A stretch of DNA of 64,000 nucleotides from Rugosimonospora acidiphila (GCF_039543385.1 NZ_BAABJQ010000035.1:23241-87240); one strand, 5' to 3'; counted from the first letter of the stretch, positions 30,168-38,878 are shown. The notes: generated by a model not told the origin, from the letters alone. Program-made: numbers and translations.

Positions 30168-30377
30168 ATGGAGGATGGGCCGCCGGACGGCCTCCCGCGT
30201 TACCGGGTGCTCACCGGACCGGATGACGAGAGGTTCTGCCGCAGGGTCAGTGAGGCACTGGACCTGGGCTACCGCCTGCATGGCGGCCCGGCCGTCACCT
30301 ACGACGGCGAGCACGTCATCGTCGCTCAGGCGGTGGTCTGGACAGCGCCGGCGCAGACCACCGCCAACAGCCTTTAA
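30168..30377 (+). CDS. DUF1737 domain protein
   Basis: A 69-residue protein made almost entirely of a DUF1737 domain: YRVLTGPDDERFCRRVSEAL then GYRLHGGPAVTYDG and VIVAQAVVW. The family is small, of unknown function, and widespread. ATG 30168 has TGAGG about 10 nt upstream; an upstream extension would be Arg/Pro-rich and is not typical. Its stop overlaps that of the convergent MBL hydrolase gene. Confidence 0.8.
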   Translation: MEDGPPDGLPRYRVLTGPDDERFCRRVSEALDLGYRLHGGPAVTYDGEHVIVAQAVVWTAPAQTTANSL

Positions 30378-31120
30378 GGCAGGTCCACCACGAGGCCGGG
30401 GGCCGCGACCGCGATGTCGCCGCGGTACGCCCCGGTCGCCGCGGCCCGCGCGGCATCCGGGTCGGTGTCCGGGAACAGGTGGGTCAGCACCAGCCGACCG
30501 ACCCCGGCCTGTGCGGCCTGTCGTCCGGCGTCGGCGGCACTGGTCAGGTCGTGCCGCGAGTCCTCCGGTACCTCGTCGGCGAAGCTGGCCTCGGCCAGCA
30601 GCGCGTCGGCGCCGCGCGCCAACTCCACCACCTCCGGGCTCGGGCCGGTGTCACCGGTGTACGCCAGCGCCCGCCCGCCGGCCTCCAGCCGCACTCCCGC
30701 GTTGGGCGTCCAGTGCGGCAGCAGGCGGGTGTACGCCCGGAACGGGCCGATCTCCCACTGCTCGCCGGCGCCGAACTCGTGCAGCGTGTACGCGTCGTCC
30801 AGCATCCCCGGGCGGTCCAGCGCGAGCACCCGGTCCAGGGCACCCGCCAGCGAGTACACCGGCAGCGGCCGGGGCGGCCGGGCCGCGCCGAGCGAGCGCG
30901 CGCGCAGCAGCGGGTTCAGGTCCGCGCAGTGGTCCGGGTGCCCGTGGCTGACGAACACCGCGTCGACCCGGTTGGCGGGGCAGTGCTCCAGCAGCCGGGG
31001 CACGGTGGCGTAACCGACGTCGACCAGCAGCCGGAAGCCGTCGCGCTCGACGAGGAAACCGCTGCACGCCTGGCCCGCCGCGGGCCACGCCCCGCACGCC
31101 CCGAGCACGGTCAATCGCAT
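30374..31120 (-). CDS. MBL-fold metallo-hydrolase (RNase Z-like)
   Basis: A 248-residue metallo-beta-lactamase-fold protein. The zinc motif SHGHPDH gives His59, His61, Asp63 and His64; later metal ligands lie in YTGDTGPS and LTHLFPDTD. The pattern resembles ribonuclease Z and CPSF-like hydrolases, but the RNase Z exosite arm is not visible, so the substrate is open. TAGAGT at 31127-31132 is 6 nt before the ATG (leaderless). Confidence 0.85.
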   Translation of the reverse strand: MRLTVLGACGAWPAAGQACSGFLVERDGFRLLVDVGYATVPRLLEHCPANRVDAVFVSHGHPDHCADLNPLLRARSLGAARPPRPLPVYSLAGALDRVLALDRPGMLDDAYTLHEFGAGEQWEIGPFRAYTRLLPHWTPNAGVRLEAGGRALAYTGDTGPSPEVVELARGADALLAEASFADEVPEDSRHDLTSAADAGRQAAQAGVGRLVLTHLFPDTDPDAARAAATGAYRGDIAVAAPGLVVDLP

Positions 31121-31126
31121 GCCACG

Positions 31127-31132
31127 ACTCTA
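31127..31132 (-). promoter_or_regulatory. -10 box of a probable leaderless MBL hydrolase mRNA
   Basis: Minus-strand TAGAGT, 6 nt before ATG 31120, with no ribosome site. Confidence 0.4.
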
Positions 31133-31284
31133 TGGCCGGGTCGGGCCGGGACGGGCCGTGAATCTTCGAATCCGTCGGCCGGACCGTGACACGGCCCACG
31201 CGATGGGACCCGAGGGCGCCGCCGTCCGGCATCATCGATGAGAGCCACGCGTCTGCGGTGGCCGGGTCGAGGGAAGGCGGTGCG

Positions 31285-32829
31285 ATGGCGAGTCAGGTAC
31301 AGACCGCCGGGGTGGGGTTCCGGTCCGAACGGGGTCCCGTGCTGCTCTCGGTCATGCTGTGCACCGGGCTGGTCGCCCTGGACAGCACCATCATCGCCAC
31401 CGCGGTGCCCTCGATCGTGCGCGACCTCGGCGGGTTCGCCGACTTTCCCTGGCTCTTCTCCGTGTACCTGCTGACCCAGGCCGTCACCGTGCCGCTGTAC
31501 GGCAAGCTCGCCGACGTGGTCGGTCGCCGGCCGGTGATGTTCTTCGGCATCGCCGTGTTCCTGGCCGGCTCGGTGCTGTGTGGCTTCTCCTGGAGCATGC
31601 TCACGCTGATCCTGTTCCGGGCGGTGCAGGGCATCGGCGCGGGCGCGATACAGCCGATCAGCATGACCATCGTCGGCGACCTGTACTCGATCGAGGAGCG
31701 CGCGAAGGTGCAGGGCTACCTCGCGGGAGTCTGGGGCGCCGCGTCGGTGCTCGGGCCCACGCTCGGTGGCGTCTTCGCCGAGTACGTGTCGTGGCGCTGG
31801 ATCTTCTTCATCAACGTGCCGCTCGGCATGGCCGCGTCCTGGATGCTCGCCCGGCACTTCAAGGAGCGGATCACCCGCCGCGAACACCGCGTCGACTACC
31901 CGGGGGCGGCGCTGCTCATCGCCGGCTGCTCGCTGATCATCCTCGGTACCCTGCAGGGCGGCACCAGTTGGGCCTGGCGGTCGCTGCCGAGCGTGCTCAT
32001 CTTCGCCACCGGCGCGGCGCTGCTGGTCGGGTTCGTGTTCGTCGAGCGGGTGGCGCCCGAGCCGGTGCTGCCGCTGTGGGTGTTCCGGCAGCGGTCCCTG
32101 GTGGGCGGCAACCTGTCCGCGCTGATCGTCGGCGCGGTGCTGATCGGGCTCAGCTCGTACGTGCCCAACTTCGCCCAGGGTGTGCTCGGACTGGGGGCGG
32201 TGGTGGCCGGCTTCGTACTGGCCGCGTTGAGCATCGGCTGGCCGCTGGCCTCCTCGGTGTCCGGCCGCGTCTACCTGCGCATCGGCTTCCGCGACACCGC
32301 GTTGATCGGCAGCGGCGTGGTAGTGGTCGGCACCGTGATGTGCGCGCTGCTGTCCGAGCGGACCAGTGCCCTGGCGCTCGCCGGGGCGTGCTTCGTCATC
32401 GGGGTGGGGCTGGGCCTGGTCGCCAGCCCGATCCTGGTGGCGGCGCAGTCGGTGGTGGGCTGGGACCGGCGCGGCGTGGTCACCGGTACCAACATGTTCT
32501 TCCGCTCCATCGGCAGCGCGCTGGGCGCGGCGGTGTTCGGCGCGATCGCCAACGCGACGCTCAACGACCGGCTGTCGCACCCGCCGGCCGCGCTGGCCGG
32601 CCGGATCCCCGGCGGCCCGGACGCCACCAGCGTGGTACTGGGCAGCGCCGGGCAGCCGACGGACGTCGCCGAGTACCTCAAGGCGAGCCTGTACGAGGCG
32701 ACGCACCACGTGTTCCAGGCGCTGATCGCGGTGGCGGCGGTGGGGATCGCGGTGCTGCTGTTCATGCCGCGGCGCACCGCTACCCCCGAGCCCGCCGAAT
32801 CCGTGACGCCCGAGCACGCCGCCGGCTGA
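31285..32829 (+). CDS. MFS drug-efflux transporter (DHA2, 14-TM type)
   Basis: A 514-residue inner-membrane proton antiporter of the DHA2 family. Motif C-like ALDSTIIATAVPSIVRDLGG lies in TM1, motif A is GKLADVVGRRPVM, and the antiporter motif is seen as GAASVLGPTLGGVFAE. About 14 hydrophobic segments can be counted. ATG 31285 follows GGAAGGCGG; the open frame extends to 31186 but lacks family similarity there. The export substrate is unknown. Confidence 0.88.
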   Translation: MASQVQTAGVGFRSERGPVLLSVMLCTGLVALDSTIIATAVPSIVRDLGGFADFPWLFSVYLLTQAVTVPLYGKLADVVGRRPVMFFGIAVFLAGSVLCGFSWSMLTLILFRAVQGIGAGAIQPISMTIVGDLYSIEERAKVQGYLAGVWGAASVLGPTLGGVFAEYVSWRWIFFINVPLGMAASWMLARHFKERITRREHRVDYPGAALLIAGCSLIILGTLQGGTSWAWRSLPSVLIFATGAALLVGFVFVERVAPEPVLPLWVFRQRSLVGGNLSALIVGAVLIGLSSYVPNFAQGVLGLGAVVAGFVLAALSIGWPLASSVSGRVYLRIGFRDTALIGSGVVVVGTVMCALLSERTSALALAGACFVIGVGLGLVASPILVAAQSVVGWDRRGVVTGTNMFFRSIGSALGAAVFGAIANATLNDRLSHPPAALAGRIPGGPDATSVVLGSAGQPTDVAEYLKASLYEATHHVFQALIAVAAVGIAVLLFMPRRTATPEPAESVTPEHAAG

Positions 32830-32840
32830 CCCTCAATTCG

Positions 32841-32870
32841 TTGGTCAGGCCGCGGGGAGGCCATTACAGT
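32841..32870 (+). promoter_or_regulatory. Promoter upstream of the second MFS gene
   Basis: TTGGTC (32841-32846), 18-nt spacer, TACAGT (32865-32870). It lies 7 nt before ATG 32878, which opens a frame of only four codons ending in TGA, in the same frame as the MFS gene. Confidence 0.55.
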
Positions 32871-32949
32871 CGCGGGTATGCGCTTTGGTTGACGCACCGT
32901 AACCACGCCCGCGGTACCGGCGCCCGCGCGCCGGCTGGCCCGGCGGACC

Positions 32950-34203
32950 GTGGGCTGGGCCGCGCTGTCCGGCACCGTCCCGTTCTACTCCCTTTACGCG
33001 CTGCTGTTCACGCACGCCGGCCTGACCGGCACCCAGATCTCCGCGCTATTCGCGATCTGGTCGGTGGTCGGCGTGCTGGCCCAGGTGCCGGCCGGGGTGG
33101 TGGCCGACCGGTACTCCCGCCGGGGCGCACTGGTCGCCGGTGCCCTGCTGGAGGCCGGCGGGTACGGGCTCTGGCTCGGGCTGCCGAGCTTTCCCGGCTT
33201 CGCGGCGGGCTTCGCGCTCTGGGGCATCAGCGTCGCGCTCATCAGTGGCACCGTCGAGGCGTTGCTGTACGACGGGCTGGCCGGCTCGGGCGCCGATGGG
33301 CACTTCGCGACCGTGTTCGGTCGGGTCGAGGCGGCCGGCCTGCTCGCCACCATCCCCGGCGCCCTGGCCGGGGGCGCGTTGCTCCGCATCGGCGGGTACC
33401 CGCTGGTTGGCTGGGTCAGCGTGGCCTGCTGCCTGGCGGTCGCCGCGCTGGCGTACCGGCTGCCCGAGCCGCCTCGCGGCGGCGCGACCGAGCCGCCTTG
33501 CGGCGGCGTGACCGAGCCGGGTTGCGGCGGCGTGACCGAGCCGGGTTGCGACGCGGACGAGCGATCGCGACGCCTTCCCGACGCCGGCGAGGCTCCCGAC
33601 CACGCCGGCCGGGGGTCGTACCTGGCCATGCTCCGGACCGGGCTGGCCGAGATCCTTACCCGTGCGCCCCTGCGCGCCGCGGTGCTGTTGGCCGCCGCGT
33701 TGGGCGGCGTGGACGCCATCGACGAGTACTTCCCGCTGATGGCGGCCGGCTGGGGCGTGCCCGCCGCGCTGGTACCGGTGGCCGTGCTGGGCATTCCGCT
33801 GGCCGGGGCGGCGGGGTCCGCGGCGGGTCCGGTACTGGCCGGGGCGGGCCGGGGGGCGATGGCCGCGGTGCTGGTCGTCGCCGGGCTGGCGCTGGGCGCA
33901 GCCGCCCTGGTGCACCGGCCGGTGGCGCTGGCCGCGGTGGCGGTGTTCTACGCCCTGTACCGGCTGGTCCTGGTCCTTGTCGACACCCGGCTGCAGGAGC
34001 GGATCGCCTCCGGCGCGCGGGCGACGGTGACCTCGGTGGCCGGGCTGGGCACCGATGCGGCCTCGGTCGGCCTCTTCGCCGCCTGGGCGGCGGGCGGCCT
34101 GCCGGTCATCGCCGCTCTGGTGCTGGCGATCGGTGTCGCCCTGCCCCGGGCGCTGCGGCGGTCACCGGTGCCCGCGGCACGGGTCGGGGCCACACCCCGG
34201 TGA
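32950..34203 (+). CDS. MFS transporter
   Basis: A 417-residue major-facilitator protein with about 12 membrane segments, motif A-like VVADRYSRRGALVAG, and a cytoplasmic loop between the two halves. That loop carries a 24-bp tandem repeat (33466-33549). GTG 32950 is the first start in frame after an in-frame TGA at 32890; it has only a poor ribosome site, and the first helix starts immediately, so the true N-terminus may be longer or altered. Substrate unknown. Its 3' end is 8 bp from the convergent FBP gene. Confidence 0.75.
   Translation: MGWAALSGTVPFYSLYALLFTHAGLTGTQISALFAIWSVVGVLAQVPAGVVADRYSRRGALVAGALLEAGGYGLWLGLPSFPGFAAGFALWGISVALISGTVEALLYDGLAGSGADGHFATVFGRVEAAGLLATIPGALAGGALLRIGGYPLVGWVSVACCLAVAALAYRLPEPPRGGATEPPCGGVTEPGCGGVTEPGCDADERSRRLPDAGEAPDHAGRGSYLAMLRTGLAEILTRAPLRAAVLLAAALGGVDAIDEYFPLMAAGWGVPAALVPVAVLGIPLAGAAGSAAGPVLAGAGRGAMAAVLVVAGLALGAAALVHRPVALAAVAVFYALYRLVLVLVDTRLQERIASGARATVTSVAGLGTDAASVGLFAAWAAGGLPVIAALVLAIGVALPRALRRSPVPAARVGATPR
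33466..33549 (+). repeat. 24-bp tandem repeat inside the MFS gene, 3.5 copies
   Basis: Units at 33466, 33490, 33514 and a half unit at 33538 encode repeats of the form EPxxGG(A/V)T in the central cytoplasmic loop. The reading frame is kept because the unit is a multiple of three. Confidence 0.85.
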
Positions 34204-34210
34204 GCACCGG

Positions 34211-34720
34211 TCAGCCGTGGACCGGCGCCGAGCCGAGCACCTCGGCGACGAAGGAATCGGCGCGCGCCAGCAGCCCGTCCACGCGCTGCTCGACGGTGAG
34301 CCCCGGAGCGGGATGCACGCTCGCCGTCGGCTTGACCATCCGCGCGTTCCGGCAACAGGCCAGGTCGGCGCAGATGTACGTGCCGACGGTGTTGCCGTCC
34401 CGGCCGGACTGCCCGGCGCGGCGCGCCGCGAACAGGCTGACGTTGTTCCCTGGTTGGCTGGTCCGGCACAGCGAGCACATGGCCGAGACCCGCCGGGACA
34501 TCTTCGACTCGGCCGCGCGCAGTTGCACGCCGACCGCCCGCCCGTCCCGCCACATGACCAGGTACCCGCGTAGGGGCGCCCTCGGGTCCCGCCAGCCCAG
34601 GAAGTCCAGGCCGGCCCAGTCGAGCAGGTCCAACTCCCTCGGCAGGGTCATGCTCTTGGCGTCACCGCGCGAGCAATTGCTCATCGAGCCGCGGATCTGC
34701 TGCTCGGTCATTGGTTCCAT
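34211..34720 (-). CDS. FBP-domain protein with treble-clef zinc finger
   Basis: A 169-residue protein of the FBP family (named after a mycobacterial fibronectin-binding protein; related to proteins that act with elongation factors). Zinc ligands are likely in CSLCRTSQPGNNV and in YICADLACCRNAR. ATG 34720 is chosen over 34741 because GTGAGGA lies 5-11 nt upstream. It faces the MFS gene tail to tail. Role is inferred from family only. Confidence 0.8.
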   Translation of the reverse strand: MEPMTEQQIRGSMSNCSRGDAKSMTLPRELDLLDWAGLDFLGWRDPRAPLRGYLVMWRDGRAVGVQLRAAESKMSRRVSAMCSLCRTSQPGNNVSLFAARRAGQSGRDGNTVGTYICADLACCRNARMVKPTASVHPAPGLTVEQRVDGLLARADSFVAEVLGSAPVHG

Positions 34721-34866
34721 GACGTCCTCACCACCAGCCAATCCCCGGCGGGCACCGGTCCGGTGCTCTCGGGACGTCCAGGGACGCTAGCGGAGCCACC
34801 CGTCCGCGAACGAGCGATTTTCGCCGCGGCCGGTGGGGTGCGGCGGAGTGCGGCGGTGCGGCGGCG

Positions 34867-35544
34867 TCACGCGCCCGGGCTGGTGGCCACCGTGAGGATC
34901 ACGCGCCGGGAGCCCACGGTGGCCTCGCGCGCCCGGGCGTCGGTGAACCCGGCGGCCCGGGCCAGCGCGACCGCGTCCGGCTCCGTCTCGGGCAGCGCCA
35001 GGTCCGTGGCGACCAGGCCGGCGAAGACGCCGCCGGGGCGGAACGTGGACGCGACCGGCAGGGTGAACCCGCACCGGCCGCCGGGTCGAAGCACCCGCCG
35101 CCAGTCGGCCAGGGCCGCTCTGCCCAGGAAATGCAGCGACGAGGCGCACATCACGACGTCGAGGACGGCGTCGGCGACCGGCAGCGGCACGGCCGAAGCC
35201 ACCCGCCACTCGATCGCGGCGGCGTACCCGAGCCGGTCCGCGCGGGCCCGTCCGGCGGCCACCATGCCGGCCGACAGGTCGACGGCCAAGATGGCGGGCG
35301 CGGTGGGCTCGGCGGATGCGCGGGGTGTGGCGGGCGCGCTGCGTGCGCCGGGCCCGGCGGCCGGGCGCGACGCCGCGACCGACAACGCCACCGCTCCGGT
35401 TCCGCACGCGACGTCCGCCACCGATTCGTCGGGCGACGGTGCGATGAGCGCGACCAGGCGCCGGGCGACCTCGTCGTGGTACGCGTCGTCGTACGAGCCC
35501 GCCAGGTCGTCGAAGGCGCGCGCCATCGGGTCCGGATCGTTCAT
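34867..35544 (-). CDS. Class I SAM-dependent methyltransferase
   Basis: A 225-residue methyltransferase with motif I VADVACGTGAVAL, an Ala/Pro-rich insertion, VDLSAGMVAAGR as motif post-I and DVVMCASSLHFLG. The insertion between motif I and the next strand is unusual for the UbiE-like group. ATG 35544 is used since the -10 box TACGCT (35551-35556) is 6 nt upstream. Substrate not predictable. Confidence 0.85.
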   Translation of the reverse strand: MNDPDPMARAFDDLAGSYDDAYHDEVARRLVALIAPSPDESVADVACGTGAVALSVAASRPAAGPGARSAPATPRASAEPTAPAILAVDLSAGMVAAGRARADRLGYAAAIEWRVASAVPLPVADAVLDVVMCASSLHFLGRAALADWRRVLRPGGRCGFTLPVASTFRPGGVFAGLVATDLALPETEPDAVALARAAGFTDARAREATVGSRRVILTVATSPGA

Positions 35545-35550
35545 GATCGC

Positions 35551-35556
35551 AGCGTA
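35551..35556 (-). promoter_or_regulatory. -10 box of a probable leaderless methyltransferase mRNA
   Basis: Minus-strand TACGCT, 6 nt before ATG 35544. Confidence 0.4.
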
Positions 35557-35588
35557 ACCGCCGGGCTCGGGCCGGCCCATGGTCGGCG

Positions 35589-35649
35589 CGGTGCCCGATC
35601 TGGGACGGTGCCCGATCTGGGACGGTGCCCGATCTGAGACGGTGCCCGA
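35589..35649. repeat. 17-bp tandem repeat, about 3.6 copies
   Basis: Copies of CGGTGCCCGATCTGGGA at 35589, 35606 and 35623 (one base changed), then a partial copy at 35640. It lies between the methyltransferase promoter and the 3' end of the glucanase gene. The unit length is not a multiple of three and no gene covers it. Confidence 0.85.
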
Positions 35650-35730
35650 CCCGGATGGGAGCCCAGCCGGGTCGGGCGCGAGGGGCGGAAGCGGTCCGGC
35701 CGGGACGCGGCCGGACCGCCGAGGGCCGGC

Positions 35731-37560
35731 TCACCAGCCGACCGCGACCTCCAGCCACTGCGGGTTGCCGTGCGAGATGAACGAGGACTGCCCGGCGTAG
35801 TCGTCGTACGGGAAGCCGTACGCCAGGTGGTTGATGGCGTTGTCGTGCCAGAACTTGGCGTAGTAGTTCGCCGGAGCGGCCAGGTAGTACTGGCTCGGGT
35901 CCGACCACTGGGACTGGGGGAGCGTGGCCACGTGCCGGTTGAGAGCCGCGCACTCACCCGGGTTGTTGGCCAGCACACCCGCGCAGCCGAAGATGTCCGA
36001 CGTGGGCGCGTTCACGCCCACCGACGCGGCGTAGCTGGTGAAGTAGTTCGCGTACTGGCCGCCGGTGCGGAAGTTCGGGTCGCTGCCCGGCGCCGGGATC
36101 CGGTACGGTGCCTGGTCCTGCGCGAGCGGCTTGAACTCCGTCGGTACGGAGTTCATGAACCGCTGGAACGTCGCGGTCCGGCTCTCCTGGAAGGTGTTGT
36201 AGTCCTCACCGACGGACACGTCGTACCCGTCGTGTGCGTGCAGGCGCATCGCCAGCTTGAGCCCGAAGGCATCCACCCGGGTCGTGTTGCCGTTGAACAC
36301 CGCCGGCCCGACGGTGAACTCGATGAAGTCGTAGTACTGGCTGTTGGGCGAGCCGAGGTAGAAGTACATCCGCCCGGCGGAGTTGGCGGGCATGTCGAGG
36401 TAGGGCTGTTCGGCGATCGAGTGCACCTGGCCGTTGAAGCTCCAGTACACCTGGCTGTCCGGGTACTGGCCATTGGTGCGGTTGAGCACCTTGACCGTGA
36501 GTACGTTCTGGGCGGCGGGAATGGTGCTGGTGTCGCCCCAGAACGAGGCCGGCGGCGGGTTGCCGGTGCCGGTCGGCGTCGGCGTCGGCGTGGGGCTGAT
36601 CGACGGGCCGGTGGTCGGGCCGGTGCTGCCCGACGTGTGCACGGAGAACTCCCACAGCGAGTAGCCGTACTGGGTGGCCCGGGCGGTGCCGTACACGCGG
36701 ATGTAGCGGCCGGTGCCGTTGACGTTGAGGGTCTGGGTGCCGCCGGTGCCGTTGGTGGTGCTGTAGATGGTGGTCCAGGGGTCCATGCCGGTGGCCGAGA
36801 CCTGGATCTGGAAGGCGGTGGCGTAGGCGGCCTCCCAGTTGAGCACCACCTGGCACACGGTCGCTGTGGCGCCGAGGTCGACCTGCAGCCACTGCGGGTC
36901 GCCGAAGGACGAGGACCAGCGGCTGCCGGTGTTGCCGTCGACGGCCGCACTGGCCGGAGTGCCGGCGTTCTCGGTGGACGACGCGGTGGCCGGCCTGCCG
37001 AGGGCCGCGTTGGTGCTGCCGCAGCCGACCGTACCGCCGAGGGTTCCGTAGACCTGGAACTCCCAGAGGGAGTAGCCGTACTGGGTGGCCCGGGCGGTGC
37101 CGTACACGCGGATGTAGCGGCCGGTGCCGTTGACGTTGAGGGTCTGGGTGCCGCCGGTGCCGGTGGTGGTGCTGTAGATGGTGGTCCAGGTCGAGGCGTT
37201 GGTGGAGACCTGGATCTGGAAGGCCCTGGCGTAGGCCGCCTCCCAGTTGAGTACCACCTGGTCGATGGTTGCCGTGGCGCCGAGGTCGACCTGCAGCCAC
37301 TGTGGGTCGCTGAAGGTCGAGGACCAGCGGGTGCCGGTGTTGCCGTCGACGGCGGCGCTGGCCGGGCTACCGGCGTTCTCGGTGGACGACGCGGTGGCCG
37401 GCTTGCCCTGGGACAGCAGGGTGTCCGCCGCGTGGGCCTGGCCCACCGCGACGGCGGTGTAGCCGGCCAGCAGCGCGACCAGGACGGCGACCAGCGCCGC
37501 GGTGACGCGGGCCGGTCTGCGCCGGACCAGGGGCGGGGACGGCTGGGGGATCGGTGACAT
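35731..37560 (-). CDS. Secreted beta-1,3-glucanase (GH64) with two discoidin/F5-8C modules
   Basis: A 609-residue exported protein. The N-terminus is a signal peptide (about residues 12-37, cleavage after GQAHA). Two F5/8 type C carbohydrate-binding domains follow (about 40-170 and 178-308), then a TPTPTPTGT linker and a GH64 / thaumatin-like beta-1,3-glucanase domain (about 338-609, including RVDAFGLKLAMRLHAHDGYD). Such enzymes attack fungal and callose glucans. ATG 37560 has CAGGAG 5-10 nt upstream. A LacI-type palindrome lies near its promoter, fitting sugar-dependent control. Confidence 0.87.
   Translation of the reverse strand: MSPIPQPSPPLVRRRPARVTAALVAVLVALLAGYTAVAVGQAHAADTLLSQGKPATASSTENAGSPASAAVDGNTGTRWSSTFSDPQWLQVDLGATATIDQVVLNWEAAYARAFQIQVSTNASTWTTIYSTTTGTGGTQTLNVNGTGRYIRVYGTARATQYGYSLWEFQVYGTLGGTVGCGSTNAALGRPATASSTENAGTPASAAVDGNTGSRWSSSFGDPQWLQVDLGATATVCQVVLNWEAAYATAFQIQVSATGMDPWTTIYSTTNGTGGTQTLNVNGTGRYIRVYGTARATQYGYSLWEFSVHTSGSTGPTTGPSISPTPTPTPTGTGNPPPASFWGDTSTIPAAQNVLTVKVLNRTNGQYPDSQVYWSFNGQVHSIAEQPYLDMPANSAGRMYFYLGSPNSQYYDFIEFTVGPAVFNGNTTRVDAFGLKLAMRLHAHDGYDVSVGEDYNTFQESRTATFQRFMNSVPTEFKPLAQDQAPYRIPAPGSDPNFRTGGQYANYFTSYAASVGVNAPTSDIFGCAGVLANNPGECAALNRHVATLPQSQWSDPSQYYLAAPANYYAKFWHDNAINHLAYGFPYDDYAGQSSFISHGNPQWLEVAVGW
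36669..37187 (-). repeat. Near-identical DNA repeats in the two discoidin modules
   Basis: A stretch of about 110 bp (36669-36779 and 37077-37187, 408 bp apart) is almost base-for-base identical, including third codon positions. This points to recent duplication or gene conversion between the two domains. Confidence 0.8.
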
Positions 37561-37656
37561 CGCAGCTCCTGACGTGGGACGGTGCATCAGGGTCCGAACG
37601 CCGCCACCGGCGCGCCGGCCCGGACGGCGGGCGCGCCGGGTTCCGGCGTACTCGGT

Positions 37657-37709
37657 GAGAGAGCGCTCTCTCGGACAGAGAGCCTTATCGAAGTCGATGG
37701 AATCGTCAA
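37657..37709 (-). promoter_or_regulatory. Promoter and LacI-type operator of the glucanase gene
   Basis: On the minus strand TTGACG (37704-37709), 16-nt spacer and TAAGGC (37682-37687) make a promoter. Just downstream is a perfect 16-bp palindrome GAGAGAGCGCTCTCTC (37657-37672) with the central GAGCGCTC of LacI/CebR-family operators, placed over the expected start. The remaining upstream region to 37924 shows no gene. Confidence 0.65.
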
Positions 37710-37924
37710 GCAGGGGAGTCGACAATGCGCCAAGCGTGGTGAATGTCGGATTGTCGGGCGTTTCCGGTGTTTGCCGTTGATCCGGCCGGAACGGCGGTAG
37801 ATTACCGGCGAGGGCGGGCGATCGCCGCCCACGATCGTGCCCGTGCCGCGCGGGTCCGGCGCTCCACGACGCCGAGGGCACGACCCGGGCGAGGGGCGCG
37901 GCCCCGATCGAACGGAGTCGGGAT

Positions 37925-38872
37925 GTGACTTCGCGTTGGTCGGCGACGTTGTCGCGTACGCGCCGGTGGCCGGTCGGTCTGGTCCTGGTGCTGCTGGTGC
38001 TGCTGGGCGCCGAGGTGGTCGCCTTCGTGACGGTCTGCCGGTTCTTCGTTCAGTCGCCGCACGGGCAGCAGCTGGACACGGTCTCGCTCACCGGCAACCG
38101 GATCGGGCAGGACCGGATCGAGGGGTTCGTCGTCGCCGTCCTGGACACCATCAGCGTGCTGTCGGTGATCCTCGCCACGGCGGCCGTCGGCTTCATCGCG
38201 CTGATCCGCCGCCGCATAGTGGTGGCGGTCGCGGCGATCCTGCTCATCGCGGGCGCCAACGCCACCACCGAGATCCTGAAACGCGTGATCCACCGACCAC
38301 GGTTCGGCGTCGACCTGCCGCGCGCGGGGTTGGGCAACAGCCTGCCCAGCGGGCACACGACCATCGCCGCGTCGGTCGCCGTCGCCCTGGTGCTGGTGCT
38401 GCCGGTCGCGCTGCGCGGGATCGGCGCCCTCGTCGGCGCGTTCGGCGCCGCCGTCGTGGGAGTCGGCACCCTGTCCGCCGGTTGGCACCGCCCCAGCGAC
38501 GCGGTCGCCGCGCTGCTGGTCGTCGGTGCCTGGGCGAGCGCGGCCGGGCTGTTCATCGTGATGGCCCAGCGCCACCACGGCGGCGTCGAGTACGGCCCGG
38601 TCAACTGGCGGGCCCTGCTCACGCTCGTCGCCGCCGGACTGGTGCTGCTGGTCGGCGCCGGTATCGCGCTGGTGCTCACCAACCAGGTGCGCACCACGCC
38701 GCCCGAGGCGCTCGGCCGGGCCCGGCTGTTCGTCGCCTACGCGGGAGGGGCCATGGGCATCGCCGGTACCGTGGGCCTGGTACAGGCGTCGGTGCTCGCG
38801 ACCGCGCACCGGGTGGTGCCCCGGGCGGTCGCGCCGGCGCCCAAGAACGAGGACGCGACGGTGGAAGGGTGA
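37925..38872 (+). CDS. PAP2-family membrane phosphatase
   Basis: A 315-residue membrane protein with the three PAP2 blocks: KRVIHRPRF, SLPSGHT and SAGWHRPSD (catalytic His in the last). About eight membrane segments. PAP2 enzymes remove phosphates from lipids such as undecaprenyl pyrophosphate or phosphatidate. GTG 37925 has GGAG about 9 nt upstream. The S4 gene follows after 6 nt, so they may be co-transcribed. Confidence 0.88.
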   Translation: MTSRWSATLSRTRRWPVGLVLVLLVLLGAEVVAFVTVCRFFVQSPHGQQLDTVSLTGNRIGQDRIEGFVVAVLDTISVLSVILATAAVGFIALIRRRIVVAVAAILLIAGANATTEILKRVIHRPRFGVDLPRAGLGNSLPSGHTTIAASVAVALVLVLPVALRGIGALVGAFGAAVVGVGTLSAGWHRPSDAVAALLVVGAWASAAGLFIVMAQRHHGGVEYGPVNWRALLTLVAAGLVLLVGAGIALVLTNQVRTTPPEALGRARLFVAYAGGAMGIAGTVGLVQASVLATAHRVVPRAVAPAPKNEDATVEG

Positions 38873-38878
38873 TGGCGG

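Noticed and set aside
34207..34225. Hairpin CCGGTC/GACCGG as terminator of the MFS and FBP genes
   Set aside because: Only 6 bp, overlaps coding sequence, and such short stems are frequent at this GC content.
31359..34790. A very long plus-strand open frame of 1143 codons
   Set aside because: It overlaps two clear MFS genes in another frame and its translation is Arg/Gly/Ala noise, as expected from high GC.
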